A stretch of 64,000 nt of DNA. It comes from SZUA-442 sp963753185. GTDB taxonomy: Bacteria; Actinomycetota; Acidimicrobiia; Spongiisociales; UBA5794. The first letter of the stretch is position 1, and each line of letters starts with the position of its first letter. This document shows, piece after piece, positions 46,277-55,122 of this stretch. Under the pieces are notes generated by a model, which worked only from the letters and a program-made list of their open reading frames with translations, did no database searches and had not been told where the DNA came from. The stretch lies in the NCBI GenBank assembly GCA_963753185.1, contig CAVWBO010000007.1, positions 2,542,001 to 2,606,000 on the forward strand, in the 5' to 3' direction. A program made the position numbers and the translations under genes.

Positions 46277-47800
46277 ATGCAGGACCGTCACAGGGCACTC
46301 GACCCGAGGGACCAGGAGGCGTTCGATGCGCTTCAGGCCAAGCTCGTGCCTCTCTGGTCGTCGATCGATCATCTCAACACCGATGCGCAGACGATCGTCG
46401 TGGTCCCGTCGGCGGACATCGACGTCGAGCTCTCAGCGAGTGAACTCCAGGCCTACGAGGAGCGCTACCTGTTCCTCCTGTTCCTGTTGCGCCAACCACG
46501 GGCGCGCATGGTGTACGTCACCGGTCAGGCGATCAACCCCGAGATCGTCGACTACTACCTCGACCTCCTCCCGGGCGTGATCCAGTCGAACGCCCGAAAG
46601 CGCTTGTTCTTCGTCTCGCCGATGGAAGCGAGGTTTCGACCCCTTGCACGCAAACTGCTCGACCGCCCGCAGGTGCTCGACCGCATCCGTGGGCTCATAC
46701 CTGATCCCGATCGAGCCCACCTCGTTCCGTTCATGACGACGTGGGACGATCGTGAGCTCGCCATGCGCCTCGGGATACCGATGTACGGGTCGGACCCCGC
46801 CCACGCCTCGTACGGCACCAAGACCGCGGGCCGTCGTCTCTTCGCCGAGGCCGGCATCCCGTACCCCAGGGGGAGCGAGGGCCTCCACAGCAGGGCCGAG
46901 ATCGTCGATGCCCTCCTGGACCTCCGCGACCGCGTGCCTGGCCTGAAGAAGGCGATCGTCAAACACAACGAGGGAGTTTCCGGGTTCGGCAACGCCACGG
47001 TGGATCTGACGGTGCTTCCCCCGGAGTGGGGTCCCGACGATGTCGACCGATTGCTCGACTCGCTTCCCGTCGATAGCCACGTCGGAGGTGTTGACGGCTT
47101 CATCGCAACCTTCGAGCGCGAAGGTGGGATCGTCGAGGAGATGGTCGAAGGGGAGGTCGTCGCGAGCCCATCCGTGCAGCTCCGGATCACGCCGCTCGGC
47201 CAGGTCGAGCTGCTCTCGACCCACGATCAGATCCTCGGCGGTGCGAGCGGTCAGGTCTTCATGGGCTCCCGCTTTCCCGCCGACCCCGGATACGCACGCC
47301 AGATCTCACAAGGTGCGAGGAAGGTCGGCGAGCAGCTCGCACGGCGCGGCATCATCGGGCGGTTCGCGCTCGACTACATCGTCGTCAAGCGGCCCGACGG
47401 CGGCTGGGATGACTATGCGATCGAGGTGAACCTCCGCAAGGGGGGCACGACGCACCCATTCCTGACACTCCAGTTCCTCACCGATGGGGCGTACGACGAG
47501 GAGCGAGCCGTGTTCGTCGCACCCGACGGCACGGAGAAGCACTACGTCGCAGCGGACCACGTGACGATCGACGGCCTCGAGACGCTCACACCCCAGGATC
47601 TGCTGGATGTCGCGATGATGCAGGACCTGCACTTCGACCAGGTACGCCTCGTCGGCTCGGTGTTCCACATGCTGTCCGCGATGCCGACGCACGGCTTCGT
47701 CGGGGTCACCTGCGTGGGGAACTCACCGACCGATGCCCAGGCGCGCTACGACCGGCTGGTCTCGGTTCTCGGCGAAGAGGTCGCTCGCCTCAGGTCGTGA
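46277..47800 (+). CDS. PGM1-type ATP-grasp peptide ligase-related protein
   Basis: 507 residues from ATG 46277. The middle has the ATP-grasp order: TKTAGRRLFAEAGIPYPRGS (start of the fold), LKKAIVKHNEGVSGFGNATV (ATP-binding Lys and glycine loop), VEEMVEGEVVASPSVQLRI, then the Mg site YAIEVNLRKGGTTHPFLTLQ. The N-terminal third (VYVTGQAINPEIVDYYLDLL, RLFFVSPMEARFRPLARKLL) and the end HMLSAMPTHGFVGVTCVGNS are typical of proteins named after the pheganomycin ligase PGM1. That enzyme joins peptides; the substrate here is unknown. It stands alone, with a repeat region upstream. Confidence 0.87.
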   Translation: MQDRHRALDPRDQEAFDALQAKLVPLWSSIDHLNTDAQTIVVVPSADIDVELSASELQAYEERYLFLLFLLRQPRARMVYVTGQAINPEIVDYYLDLLPGVIQSNARKRLFFVSPMEARFRPLARKLLDRPQVLDRIRGLIPDPDRAHLVPFMTTWDDRELAMRLGIPMYGSDPAHASYGTKTAGRRLFAEAGIPYPRGSEGLHSRAEIVDALLDLRDRVPGLKKAIVKHNEGVSGFGNATVDLTVLPPEWGPDDVDRLLDSLPVDSHVGGVDGFIATFEREGGIVEEMVEGEVVASPSVQLRITPLGQVELLSTHDQILGGASGQVFMGSRFPADPGYARQISQGARKVGEQLARRGIIGRFALDYIVVKRPDGGWDDYAIEVNLRKGGTTHPFLTLQFLTDGAYDEERAVFVAPDGTEKHYVAADHVTIDGLETLTPQDLLDVAMMQDLHFDQVRLVGSVFHMLSAMPTHGFVGVTCVGNSPTDAQARYDRLVSVLGEEVARLRS

Positions 47801-47825
47801 GATTCAGCGGACGTCGGCGAAGCGC

Positions 47826-48860
47826 TCACAGGATGCGGGCTGCCTGGACCTTGTGGCCGGAGCGGACACCGGTCGGTACGAAGCCGCTCGACAGGTAGAA
47901 CGGTCCGGGGGACCCCTTCCCCTCACACCAGTTCGTGACGAGCCGTTCGGCACTCGCCCTGCGCGACCGCTCCAACACCGCATCGAGCACCATGGCCCCG
48001 ATGCCTCGGCGCTGATGCATGCGATCGATCAGGAGCCGCCACAGGATCGGATCCGGATGGGCTTGCGTGACCTTCGTCACGATGACGAAGCCGACGAGGT
48101 CATCGTCCGCGTGGACCGTGAACATCTCCGATTCGAGGGGTGCCCCGTTCACGACGTCGGGATACATGGCATCCGCGATCGATCGGGCGACCGGCGGAAC
48201 GTAGGCGACCTGGGAGCGATGGGTGCGAAGGGCGAGGACGGACTCGAGGCCATCGGCGGTGAGCTCACGGAGTGTCACCGATGCGGGTCGATTCCGGGGT
48301 CGGGTGCGCCACGCCTCCCAATCGGGGCGCGTGAGGCCGTAGATGAGGTCGTCCGAGCATTCGCCATTGAGCCAGAACGACGACCTGAGGTGCCCCTCGT
48401 AGAGGAAGCCGGTCCGCTCGAGCACCATCGCGGAGGCGGGATTGTCGGGGTGGAGCATCCCGAACACCCGAGTCACCGCACGTTCTTCGAACAGGTATGC
48501 GACGAGCGCTTCGAGCGCCTCGGTCGCGTACCCCCTCCCCCAGTGGGCGGGTCCGAACGAGTAGCCGACCTCGGCCGTGCGCGCCTCGTCCGTGAGGTGG
48601 AGGGCGAGGTCGCCGTAGGTCTCGCCGGTGACGCGATCGGCGACGACCGCCATCCACCACTCCTCGTTCACCGGACCCTCCATCGCCAGCACCTCGGACA
48701 CGACCCGCTCGGCCTCCGACCTCGGATAGGGCGTCACCCAGTCCTGATACCGGGCAACCTCGGGATCGTTCCGCCGCGCATGGAAGCCGTCGAGATCGCC
48801 ACGGGTGAAGGAACGGATCGTGAGGCGTCTCGTGACCAATGGCTCGAACATGGAGCACAT
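47826..48860 (-). CDS. Two-domain GNAT acetyltransferase (RimJ-like N-half)
   Basis: 344 residues from ATG 48860 (ATG 48851 also possible). Residues ~5-175 are a RimJ/RimL-type GNAT: LVTRRLTIRSFTRGDLDGFH, EVGYSFGPAHWGRGYATEAL (acetyl-CoA loop) and NPASAMVLERTGFLYEGHLR. Residues ~190-340 form a second GNAT with LRELTADGLESVLAL and HQRRGIGAMVLDAVLERSR. Acceptor unknown. Divergent from the toroid-protein gene. Confidence 0.88.
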   Translation of the reverse strand: MCSMFEPLVTRRLTIRSFTRGDLDGFHARRNDPEVARYQDWVTPYPRSEAERVVSEVLAMEGPVNEEWWMAVVADRVTGETYGDLALHLTDEARTAEVGYSFGPAHWGRGYATEALEALVAYLFEERAVTRVFGMLHPDNPASAMVLERTGFLYEGHLRSSFWLNGECSDDLIYGLTRPDWEAWRTRPRNRPASVTLRELTADGLESVLALRTHRSQVAYVPPVARSIADAMYPDVVNGAPLESEMFTVHADDDLVGFVIVTKVTQAHPDPILWRLLIDRMHQRRGIGAMVLDAVLERSRRASAERLVTNWCEGKGSPGPFYLSSGFVPTGVRSGHKVQAARIL

Positions 48861-48953
48861 TCAATCAGCTCACCAATCGATCCGCTCGCGAAACCCCGCA
48901 TCTTCACCCGTTCCGACCCGACACGGTCCAGCATCGCCCCATATCCTTCGATC

Positions 48954-49869
48954 ATGGACGCGGAAACGACCGATTGGCTTCTCGACGGTGACCCGGCGAT
49001 CCGATGGCAGGTCCACCGAAACCTCCTCGACTCGCCACGCGATGTGTGGCTGGGGCACCAGGCGATGGTCGAGACCGACGGTTGGGGTGCGCGGCTCCTC
49101 GCCGAGCGGGCAGAGACCGGGCGGTGGTCCAGCGGCCTCTACGGACCGAAGTGGACGTCGACCACCTACACCCTCCTGCAGCTGTGGAGGATGGGTCTTC
49201 CACGGCACAATCCCGAAGCCGTCGCCTCGACGCTCCTGCTCGTCGACAGGCCCGTATGGGTGTTCGGGGTGGGGGCGAAGGCGAAACAGGACGACTGTGT
49301 CGCCGGCTTCGGGCTCGCCCTCTCGAGCTGGTTCACGATCGATGACCAGCGACGCGAGGACCTCGTGGTCAATCTCCTGGAACGCCAGCTCGACGACGGG
49401 GGGTGGAACTGCCGCGCAGGCGATGGGACCAGGCACGGCTCGTTCCACACCACGATCAACGTCCTCGAAGGTCTGCGGGAATACTGCTTGTCCGAAGGGG
49501 GTCGATCAGCCGACGTCGAAGCCGCCGAAGCCCGGGCCCGTGAGTTCTTCTGCGAGCACCACCTCTACCGATCCCATCGCACGGGGAAGGTCCCGGACGA
49601 GCGGATGGCCAGGCTCCCGTTCCCGCCTCGGTGGCACCATGACATCCTGAGGGGTCTCGACTACTTCCGGGCCGCCGGGGCAGAACGGGATCCACGGCTC
49701 GAGGATCCCATCGAGGTGCTGCTGGGCTACCGCAGGATCGGACGGCCGGTGGCCGATCCATTCGAACTACTCCGGGAAGGTCTGGTTCACGATGGAAGGC
49801 GGACGGCAACCGAGCCGATGGAACACATTGCGGGCGCTGCGTGTCCTGCGATGGTGGGACGGCGCCTGA
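48954..49869 (+). CDS. Terpene-cyclase/prenyltransferase-like alpha-toroid protein, one frameshift
   Basis: From ATG 48954 the frame runs through WLLDGDPAIRWQVHRNLLD, LYGPKWTSTTYTLLQLWRMG and GGWNCRAGDGTRHGSFHTTI, with helix pairs like squalene cyclase repeats, to about 49740. There an extra G shifts the frame; the true end reads DGRWPIHSNYSGKVWFTMEG, PSRWNTLRALRVLRWW and stops at 49869. Corrected length is 304 residues. The family is widespread in actinobacteria and has no known reaction. Confidence 0.78.
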
Positions 49870-49951
49870 TCTCGCTCACTGGAGCGAACGATCAGGCTGC
49901 CCAGATCGGGCCCATGACCATCGCCGGCTGATTACCCAGTTCCACACTATG

Positions 49952-49965
49952 CAAACGAACGTTTG
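49952..49965. promoter_or_regulatory. Palindromic operator candidate CAAACGAACGTTTG
   Basis: A perfect 6-2-6 inverted repeat (CAAACG / CGTTTG) lies 18 bases before the GT2 start, in the only AT-rich stretch of this intergenic region. It resembles TetR-family operators with AACGTTxGTT cores. The short distance to the ATG suggests a repressor site overlapping the promoter or a near-leaderless message. Confidence 0.4.
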
Positions 49966-49982
49966 TTTGTTACTCTTCGTGG

Positions 49983-50723
49983 ATGGAAGTCCTCGTCATC
50001 CTCCCTGCGTTCAACGAGGTACACGCCATCGGTGGGGTCCTCAGCTCGCTTCCGGACGCGATCGATGGTCACCATGTGATTCCCCTCGTGGTGGACGACG
50101 GCTCCACCGACGGAACCGCTGAGGTCGCCCGATCGGCCGGGGCCGACGTCATCTCCCAGGAGCCCAACCGCGGCAAAGGCGCTGCGCTGTGCACGGCCAT
50201 GAACCTGCTCCACGACCGCGAGTTCCGGGCGATGGTCTGGATGGACAGCGACGGCCAACACCTGCCCTCCTCGCTCACAGACGTCGCGGGTCCGGTCCTC
50301 GCTGGCGAGGTCGACCTGTGCGTCGGAAGCCGATACATGGCGCCATCGACGGGTCAGCACGCGCCATGGAATCGACGCGTGGTGCGAGCAGGAACGATCG
50401 CCGCGGTGCAACGCATCACCGGCGAACGGATCACCGATCCCTTCTCCGGCTTCCGGGCGTTCTCGCAGCGTGCTGCGAGGGCCGTCGAGCTCGTGGGCTG
50501 CGGGTATGAGGCCGAACTCGAGTCGCTGTTCGCAGTGCTGGCGGCAGGGATGCGCTACCACGAGGTCGCGATACCCCGCCTCTACGGCGCTGACACGTCG
50601 AAGATGGGAGCACGTCACGGGCGAGCGATCGGACGCGTCGTTGTCGTGTCGGGATACGCGCGCACCGTGCACCGCGCATGGCGTCACGAAGGACGGAAGA
50701 GGGGCTCACCGGTTCATGCCTGA
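49983..50723 (+). CDS. Glycosyltransferase family 2
   Basis: 246 residues from ATG 49983. GT-A fold: VLVILPAFNEVHAIGGVL, VVDDGSTDGTAEVARSAGAD, RGKGAALCTAMNLL and the metal-binding DSDG in VWMDSDGQHLPSS; the acceptor site is TDPFSGFRAFS. No membrane helix at the C-terminus, unlike dolichyl-phosphate-sugar synthases of larger size. Its end overlaps the acyltransferase gene by eight bases, so both probably build the same glycoconjugate. Confidence 0.92.
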   Translation: MEVLVILPAFNEVHAIGGVLSSLPDAIDGHHVIPLVVDDGSTDGTAEVARSAGADVISQEPNRGKGAALCTAMNLLHDREFRAMVWMDSDGQHLPSSLTDVAGPVLAGEVDLCVGSRYMAPSTGQHAPWNRRVVRAGTIAAVQRITGERITDPFSGFRAFSQRAARAVELVGCGYEAELESLFAVLAAGMRYHEVAIPRLYGADTSKMGARHGRAIGRVVVVSGYARTVHRAWRHEGRKRGSPVHA

Positions 50724-51483
50724 CAGCCAACGGGACGATCTCCTGGCACGCCTCGCCGCCCAGGTCGCCGACGACAGTTTCATCGGCCTTGGGCACGAGT
50801 TCATGGAGGACATCGGGGGCATCGAAGGAGATGCCCTTGCAACCGGGGATTTCCACCTGCCACCGGACCCGTTCAAGGGCGACGATCCGGAGACGGACTC
50901 GGATCCCCTCCTCTACTACCGCATGTTCTGGCGCATGTTCGACAAGACCCCTGCAGCCTTGATTCAGGGATTCGCGATCCCCGTGCGGCTCATCCTCGCC
51001 AAGAAGCTGTTTCGGCAGTGCGGCGACGACGTGATCATCCACCACGACGTCCTGTTCTCCGACGGGAGGAACATCTCCCTCGGCGACGGGGTCCTCGTCA
51101 ACCGGTACGCGATGCTCGATGATCGGGGCCCGATCGACGTCGGCCCGTACACCATGCTGTCGGCTGGGATCACGATCGAGACGCACACCCACCCGTTCGA
51201 CAACTTCGAGCGTCCCATCGCATACGCGGGCCGGGGCCTAGCACCGGTACGGATCGGCCCCAACAGTGTCATCGGGTACAACGCCGTGATCATGGCCGGC
51301 GTCACCCTCGGCCACCGGACCATCGTCGGGGCGAACTCCGTCGTGACCAAGGACGTGCCGGATTACACAGTGGTTGGCGGTGTCCCGGCCAAGTTCATCA
51401 AGGAGATCCGTCCCGCAGGCGGGCGCGATCCCGTCCGCGCAGTACTGGAGCACGGCGGCCGCTGGGACGACCTGCCGCAGTGA
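50716..51483 (+). CDS. LbetaH-type acyltransferase (sugar O-acetyltransferase-like)
   Basis: 255 residues from ATG 50716. After a helical N-terminal ~90 residues (YYRMFWRMFDKTPAALIQGF) come hexapeptide repeats: IIHHDVLFSDGRNISLGDGV, IDVGPYTMLSAGITIETHTH with catalytic-type His residues, VRIGPNSVIGYNAVIMAGVT and IVGANSVVTKDVPDYTVVGG. The fold is a left-handed parallel beta helix like maltose/galactoside acetyltransferases. Operon with GT2 suggests acetylation of a sugar chain. Confidence 0.88.
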   Translation: MPDSQRDDLLARLAAQVADDSFIGLGHEFMEDIGGIEGDALATGDFHLPPDPFKGDDPETDSDPLLYYRMFWRMFDKTPAALIQGFAIPVRLILAKKLFRQCGDDVIIHHDVLFSDGRNISLGDGVLVNRYAMLDDRGPIDVGPYTMLSAGITIETHTHPFDNFERPIAYAGRGLAPVRIGPNSVIGYNAVIMAGVTLGHRTIVGANSVVTKDVPDYTVVGGVPAKFIKEIRPAGGRDPVRAVLEHGGRWDDLPQ

Positions 51484-51516
51484 CTATCGCTGACTGGGGC
51501 GAGGACACAGGTCTGG

Positions 51517-51984
51517 TCAGACGCAGAACTCGTTGCCCTCGGGGTCTGCCATCGTCAGCCAGGTGTGCGGACCCTGCTGTCCCTCGTAGAGCACCGTGGC
51601 ACCGCGCCTGACGAGCTCGTCACGGACCGCTTCCACGTCATCGCCGCCGACACGGATGTCGAGGTGGACACGGTTCTTCACGGTCTTGGTCTCAGGGACC
51701 ATCTGGAAGAGGATGCGTGATCGCTCGGCGGACGGCTCTGTATCGGGATGGATCGCTGCCCCCTCCCTCCACACGAGTTTGCCCCGGTACTGGGTGGTGT
51801 CGGCATCGGTGGCGCGGCCCTGCTCGATCATGGATCTGATGAAGGCCTCGTCCTGGGGCTCGACGACCCAGCGCAACGTCTCGGCCCACCACTCTGCAAG
51901 GGTGTGCGGATCTTGGCAGTCGATCACCACCTGGAAGGTGAAGGCGGAACCCTCACCACCTCCTGCGTGCCCGTCGCCGCCCAT
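51517..51984 (-). CDS. Glyoxalase/VOC-family protein
   Basis: 155 residues from ATG 51984. FQVVIDCQDPHTLAEWWAET and, near the C-terminus, NRVHLDIRVGGDDVEAVRDEL and LTMADPEGNEFCV are the paired strand patterns of Glyoxalase_6-type VOC domains. The metal and substrate are not predictable. Several weak alternative starts (51993, 52008) exist upstream. Confidence 0.85.
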   Translation of the reverse strand: MGGDGHAGGGEGSAFTFQVVIDCQDPHTLAEWWAETLRWVVEPQDEAFIRSMIEQGRATDADTTQYRGKLVWREGAAIHPDTEPSAERSRILFQMVPETKTVKNRVHLDIRVGGDDVEAVRDELVRRGATVLYEGQQGPHTWLTMADPEGNEFCV

Positions 51985-52092
51985 GCCCGTCACAGTAGCG
52001 AGATACACAGTCGCGCGGCGATTGGCCCGTCAGGCCGGAATGGGCGAGACGCACCGAGCACTCTGCGCGGGTGAGTCGAGGTGTACGAGGGT

Positions 52093-53790
52093 TCAGTGGG
52101 CCATCGTGTAGGCATCTCGCAACGCGTACACGTGTTCCTTCCACACCCTGTCGTACCTGGCGGGGTCGCTTGCAGGGGACTCGATCATGGAACGGCAGAA
52201 CTCAGCCTGCTCGGGTGTCGTGCCTGCCTTGGCGAGGAGGTCAACGGCGAAGCGTGAGAGGTCCCGCACGGCGACATCGAAGTACTCGTCGATGATGTCT
52301 TCGTCCATGCCATAGGTCTCGGCGTTCTCGAGCACGAGCTGGGCATAGACGATCAGCGTGAAGATCTCCCCGATGGCGAGGAGCCAGTCGGTGTCGCGGG
52401 TCTGGGCCTCGGTGGGTGTGGCCGCGGCGAGCATCGTCTTGAAGGTCTCCGCCTGCCGTGCGAACACCATCACATTTGGAAGTTCGAACCGGGCGAAGAC
52501 CTCCCGGTAGTCGTGGAACCGGATGCTCCCGAGTCCCTTGGTCGGCCCCTGATCGAACAGGAAGCCGTCGTTCGCGGCATCGTCCCGACGCGAGATCCGT
52601 GGCATCTCGGACGCGTCGAAGAAGTAGTTCTGCATGAACTTGACGATGAGGGCGATGTTCACGTGCACGGTGCCCTCGAGCTTCGGGAGCGCCCGAATAT
52701 CGCGGGCTGCCATCTCGAAGTACGTGTCCTTCTCGAACCCCTTGGCAGCGATGACATCCCACAGGTGGTCGATGACGTTCTCGCCCTGGGTCGTGACCTT
52801 CATCTTCACGACGGGGTTGTACAACAGGTACCGGCGATCCTCCGGTGATGCCGACCGCATGTAGTCCGAGGCGCGCAGCGCAACGAGTTTCATCGCGACG
52901 AGACGAACGTATGCGTCGGTGAAGAGCCGCTTTGCGTGCGGGAAGTCTGTGACGGTCATCCCATAGAGGTGCCGGTGCGCTGCATGGTGGATGGCCTCGT
53001 AGAAGGCGTGGGTGCAGATCCCGATGGAGGCCCATCCGAGGTTGTACTTGCCGATGTTGACGGTGTTGAGTGCTGCATTCCATGCCGCCTCGCCGCGCGA
53101 CAGGATGTCGGCGTCGGTGATCGGATAGTCCTCGAGGCGGTACTCAGCGACGAAGTTCTGACTGTGTACGACGTTCTTGACGAGGTGGTAGTTGGGATGC
53201 TGTGAGTCGACGGCGAAGAAGACCTGCTCGCCGGTATCGGTGATCCTCCCGAAGGTGGACACGATGGCGGCCTTGTTGCCGTTGCCGATGTAGTACTTGG
53301 ATCCGTTTGCGACGTACGTGCCGTCCCCGGTGGCGGTGAGCGCCATCTCGGTCGAGTAGAGGTCGGCGCCGTGGTCCTTCTCGGAGAGCCCGAACGCGAA
53401 TACCGCACCGTCCTCGAGCAGGGCTGCAGCCCTTTCCTTGACGGCGTCGTTGTCGGACATCCAGATCGGACCGAGTCCGAGGACGGTGACCTGGTAGACG
53501 TACCAGTATGGGAGCCCGTAGAACCCGAGGATCTCCGCGAACTCGCACACCCGCCACGTGTCCCACCTGGCATCGTCGGCGCCATGTCCCGAAGGTGTGC
53601 ACATCGTGGCGAAGATGCGCTCACGGCCGACGAAGTCGACGAAGTCCTGATACCAGATCGCGGCATGGTCGTCGGCCTTGATGGAGGCGAGCCCCTTCGT
53701 CTCGAAGAACTCGATGGTCCTCGCCATCACCTCCTCTGAACGATCGTCCGGGTAGCTGCGCTCCCTGAGGTGCGGGTGGAACAGGAACAT
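52093..53790 (-). CDS. Acyl-CoA dehydrogenase/oxidase family protein, long form
   Basis: 565 residues from ATG 53790 (GAGGGAG upstream). The middle domain has FAFGLSEKDHGADLYSTEM and YVANGSKYYIGNGNKAA, the FAD and substrate loop of acyl-CoA dehydrogenases; the helical C-terminal domain has FEMAARDIRALPKLEGTVHV and ALIVKFMQNYF. It is about 170 residues longer than short-chain enzymes, nearer to acyl-CoA oxidase-like actinobacterial forms. Acts in fatty-acid beta-oxidation or a related step. Confidence 0.87.
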   Translation of the reverse strand: MFLFHPHLRERSYPDDRSEEVMARTIEFFETKGLASIKADDHAAIWYQDFVDFVGRERIFATMCTPSGHGADDARWDTWRVCEFAEILGFYGLPYWYVYQVTVLGLGPIWMSDNDAVKERAAALLEDGAVFAFGLSEKDHGADLYSTEMALTATGDGTYVANGSKYYIGNGNKAAIVSTFGRITDTGEQVFFAVDSQHPNYHLVKNVVHSQNFVAEYRLEDYPITDADILSRGEAAWNAALNTVNIGKYNLGWASIGICTHAFYEAIHHAAHRHLYGMTVTDFPHAKRLFTDAYVRLVAMKLVALRASDYMRSASPEDRRYLLYNPVVKMKVTTQGENVIDHLWDVIAAKGFEKDTYFEMAARDIRALPKLEGTVHVNIALIVKFMQNYFFDASEMPRISRRDDAANDGFLFDQGPTKGLGSIRFHDYREVFARFELPNVMVFARQAETFKTMLAAATPTEAQTRDTDWLLAIGEIFTLIVYAQLVLENAETYGMDEDIIDEYFDVAVRDLSRFAVDLLAKAGTTPEQAEFCRSMIESPASDPARYDRVWKEHVYALRDAYTMAH

Positions 53791-54021
53791 GGGGTACTCC
53801 CTCTCCCGGTTGCTGGCCGGCTCACGGGTGCCGCGCAGGGCACAGAACGGGCACACGCCAGATTAGAAGCAGCTTCGAGTGTGGCCGAATCCGCGGCCCG
53901 GGCCTACGCGTCCTTGCGAGCACACCGACACCCTCGTACATCCGCCCAGGAGGGTGTCACCCGAATGGCGACGTGATCCGTCTGTCATCATGAGGCGTAC
54001 CACAGGAACCGGGAGACTCTG

Positions 54022-54417
54022 ATGGATTGGTGGATACTCGAGTTGATCACAACGGGGGTGATGGTCGTGATCGTCCTCGTGCTCGGCCCGCTGATCAAGC
54101 GGTACGGGAAGAGCTACGCGGCGGACGTCTTCGTCGCCAACCCTCGCACGGGCAAGAGCTACCTCATCCTGATGGACGTCGCCTACTACCTCATCTTCGG
54201 TGCGTTCATCCTGCTCACCATTCGGTTCGACCCTCCGACGGACTGGGCCGAGACGGTGAATGCTGCACAGCTCCAGAGCGAGACGGTGCGTATCGCCGGC
54301 CTCCTCATCCTCATGGGCCTGCTCCACGGCCTCAACGTGGTAACGCTCCCCATCATCGGCAGGCTCCTGTCCCTGAACCGTCGCCTCGACGACGACATCG
54401 AGTCAAACACCGCCTGA
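54022..54417 (+). CDS. Membrane protein, paralogue of the anti-sigma-like protein's membrane domain
   Basis: 131 residues from ATG 54022. Three or four hydrophobic segments (WWILELITTGVMVVIVLVLG; LMDVAYYLIFGAFILLTI; AGLLILMGLLHGLNVVTLPII). The stretch from LGPLIKRYGKSYAADVFVAN through MDVAYYLIFG to RIAGLLILMGLLHGLN aligns without gaps of note with residues ~70-200 of the sigma-factor partner at 55662-56402. I know no name for the family. A free copy of this domain beside a fused copy suggests that it interacts with, or senses the same thing as, that partner. Confidence 0.75.
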   Translation: MDWWILELITTGVMVVIVLVLGPLIKRYGKSYAADVFVANPRTGKSYLILMDVAYYLIFGAFILLTIRFDPPTDWAETVNAAQLQSETVRIAGLLILMGLLHGLNVVTLPIIGRLLSLNRRLDDDIESNTA

Positions 54418-54522
54418 AACCCGCCGGGAGGTACCCGGCACCCCACCCCCGTGCACCCGATCCGGCAACCCGCCGGTGAAACCCGACGCCTGCCTCACGC
54501 GGGCGCGAGAAGAGGAGATCGA

Positions 54523-55032
54523 ATGGAATCGACGAGACGAATGATCCGGTTGCGGATCGCACTCGTGGCAGCGTTGGCGATGGCGTCACTCTTGGTCGTC
54601 GCGACCAGGGCGGACGCCACCGGTGGCGAGGTGACGACAGGACGCTTCGCGACCACGACCATGGCGTTGCGGCGGGATACGACATCACGGGCGTTGCGAT
54701 CATGGTTCGACTCCCCGTAGGGGAGGATGGCAGGACGCTGGTCCGCGTTGCGGTCCGTGGGCTCGACCCAACGACGGTGTACCCGGCGCATGTGCACAAC
54801 GGCACGTGTGCAAGCGGTGGCGGAGGCCACTACCAGGAGGTGGTGGGTGGTGCGGTCGACGCGGTGAACGAGATCTGGCCGACGATCACGACCAACCGTG
54901 CGGGCGCCGGGAACGGCAGGTGCCTTGCACGGCCACTGGGCACGGCCAGAAGCGCAATCGATCGTGATCCACCACCCCAACGACGGGACGTCGCTTGCCG
55001 GGGCGCGGCTTGCCTGCGCACAGCTCGGTTGA
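54523..55032 (+). pseudogene. Secreted Cu/Zn-SOD-like protein broken by two frameshifts
   Basis: Starts at ATG 54523 (GAGGAG upstream) with a signal peptide (RIALVAALAMASLLVVATRADA). The frame changes near 54672 (one base missing) to AGYDITGVAIMVRLPVGEDG, and again near 54915 (one base extra) to LHGHWARPEAQSIVIHHPND and ends CAQLG at 55032. With both corrected it is 169 residues. VYPAHVHNGTCASGGGGHYQ and SIVIHHP recall the metal His of Cu/Zn superoxide dismutase-like secreted proteins. Two compensating indels leave total length a multiple of three, so either real decay or two sequencing errors. Confidence 0.7.
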
Positions 55033-55044
55033 GTTCGCACGGCG

Positions 55045-55077
55045 GGAGAGGGGAGGGCATCGCGCCTTCCCCTCTCC
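55045..55077 (+). terminator. Hairpin before the sigma-factor gene
   Basis: Left arm from 55045 (GGAGAGGGGAGG) pairs with 55065-55077 (CCTTCCCCTCTCC), about 12 pairs with one G-U, loop of 7-8 bases. It follows the SOD-like gene and precedes the sigma gene, insulating the latter. Confidence 0.65.
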
Positions 55078-55122
55078 GGGGTTCCGTCACCCTGGCGGCC
55101 TGTTCGTTCGTCTGTAGCATCG

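Noticed and set aside
45519..46580. 353-codon plus-strand frame across the repeat region
   Set aside because: It spans two non-coding repeats, overlaps RDD antisense and the start of the ATP-grasp gene in the wrong frame; composition is Ser/Arg/Thr noise.
53928..53957. Terminator hairpin ACACCCTC/GAGGGTGT
   Set aside because: Only 8 pairs with a long loop and no T-run; too weak to list as a feature.
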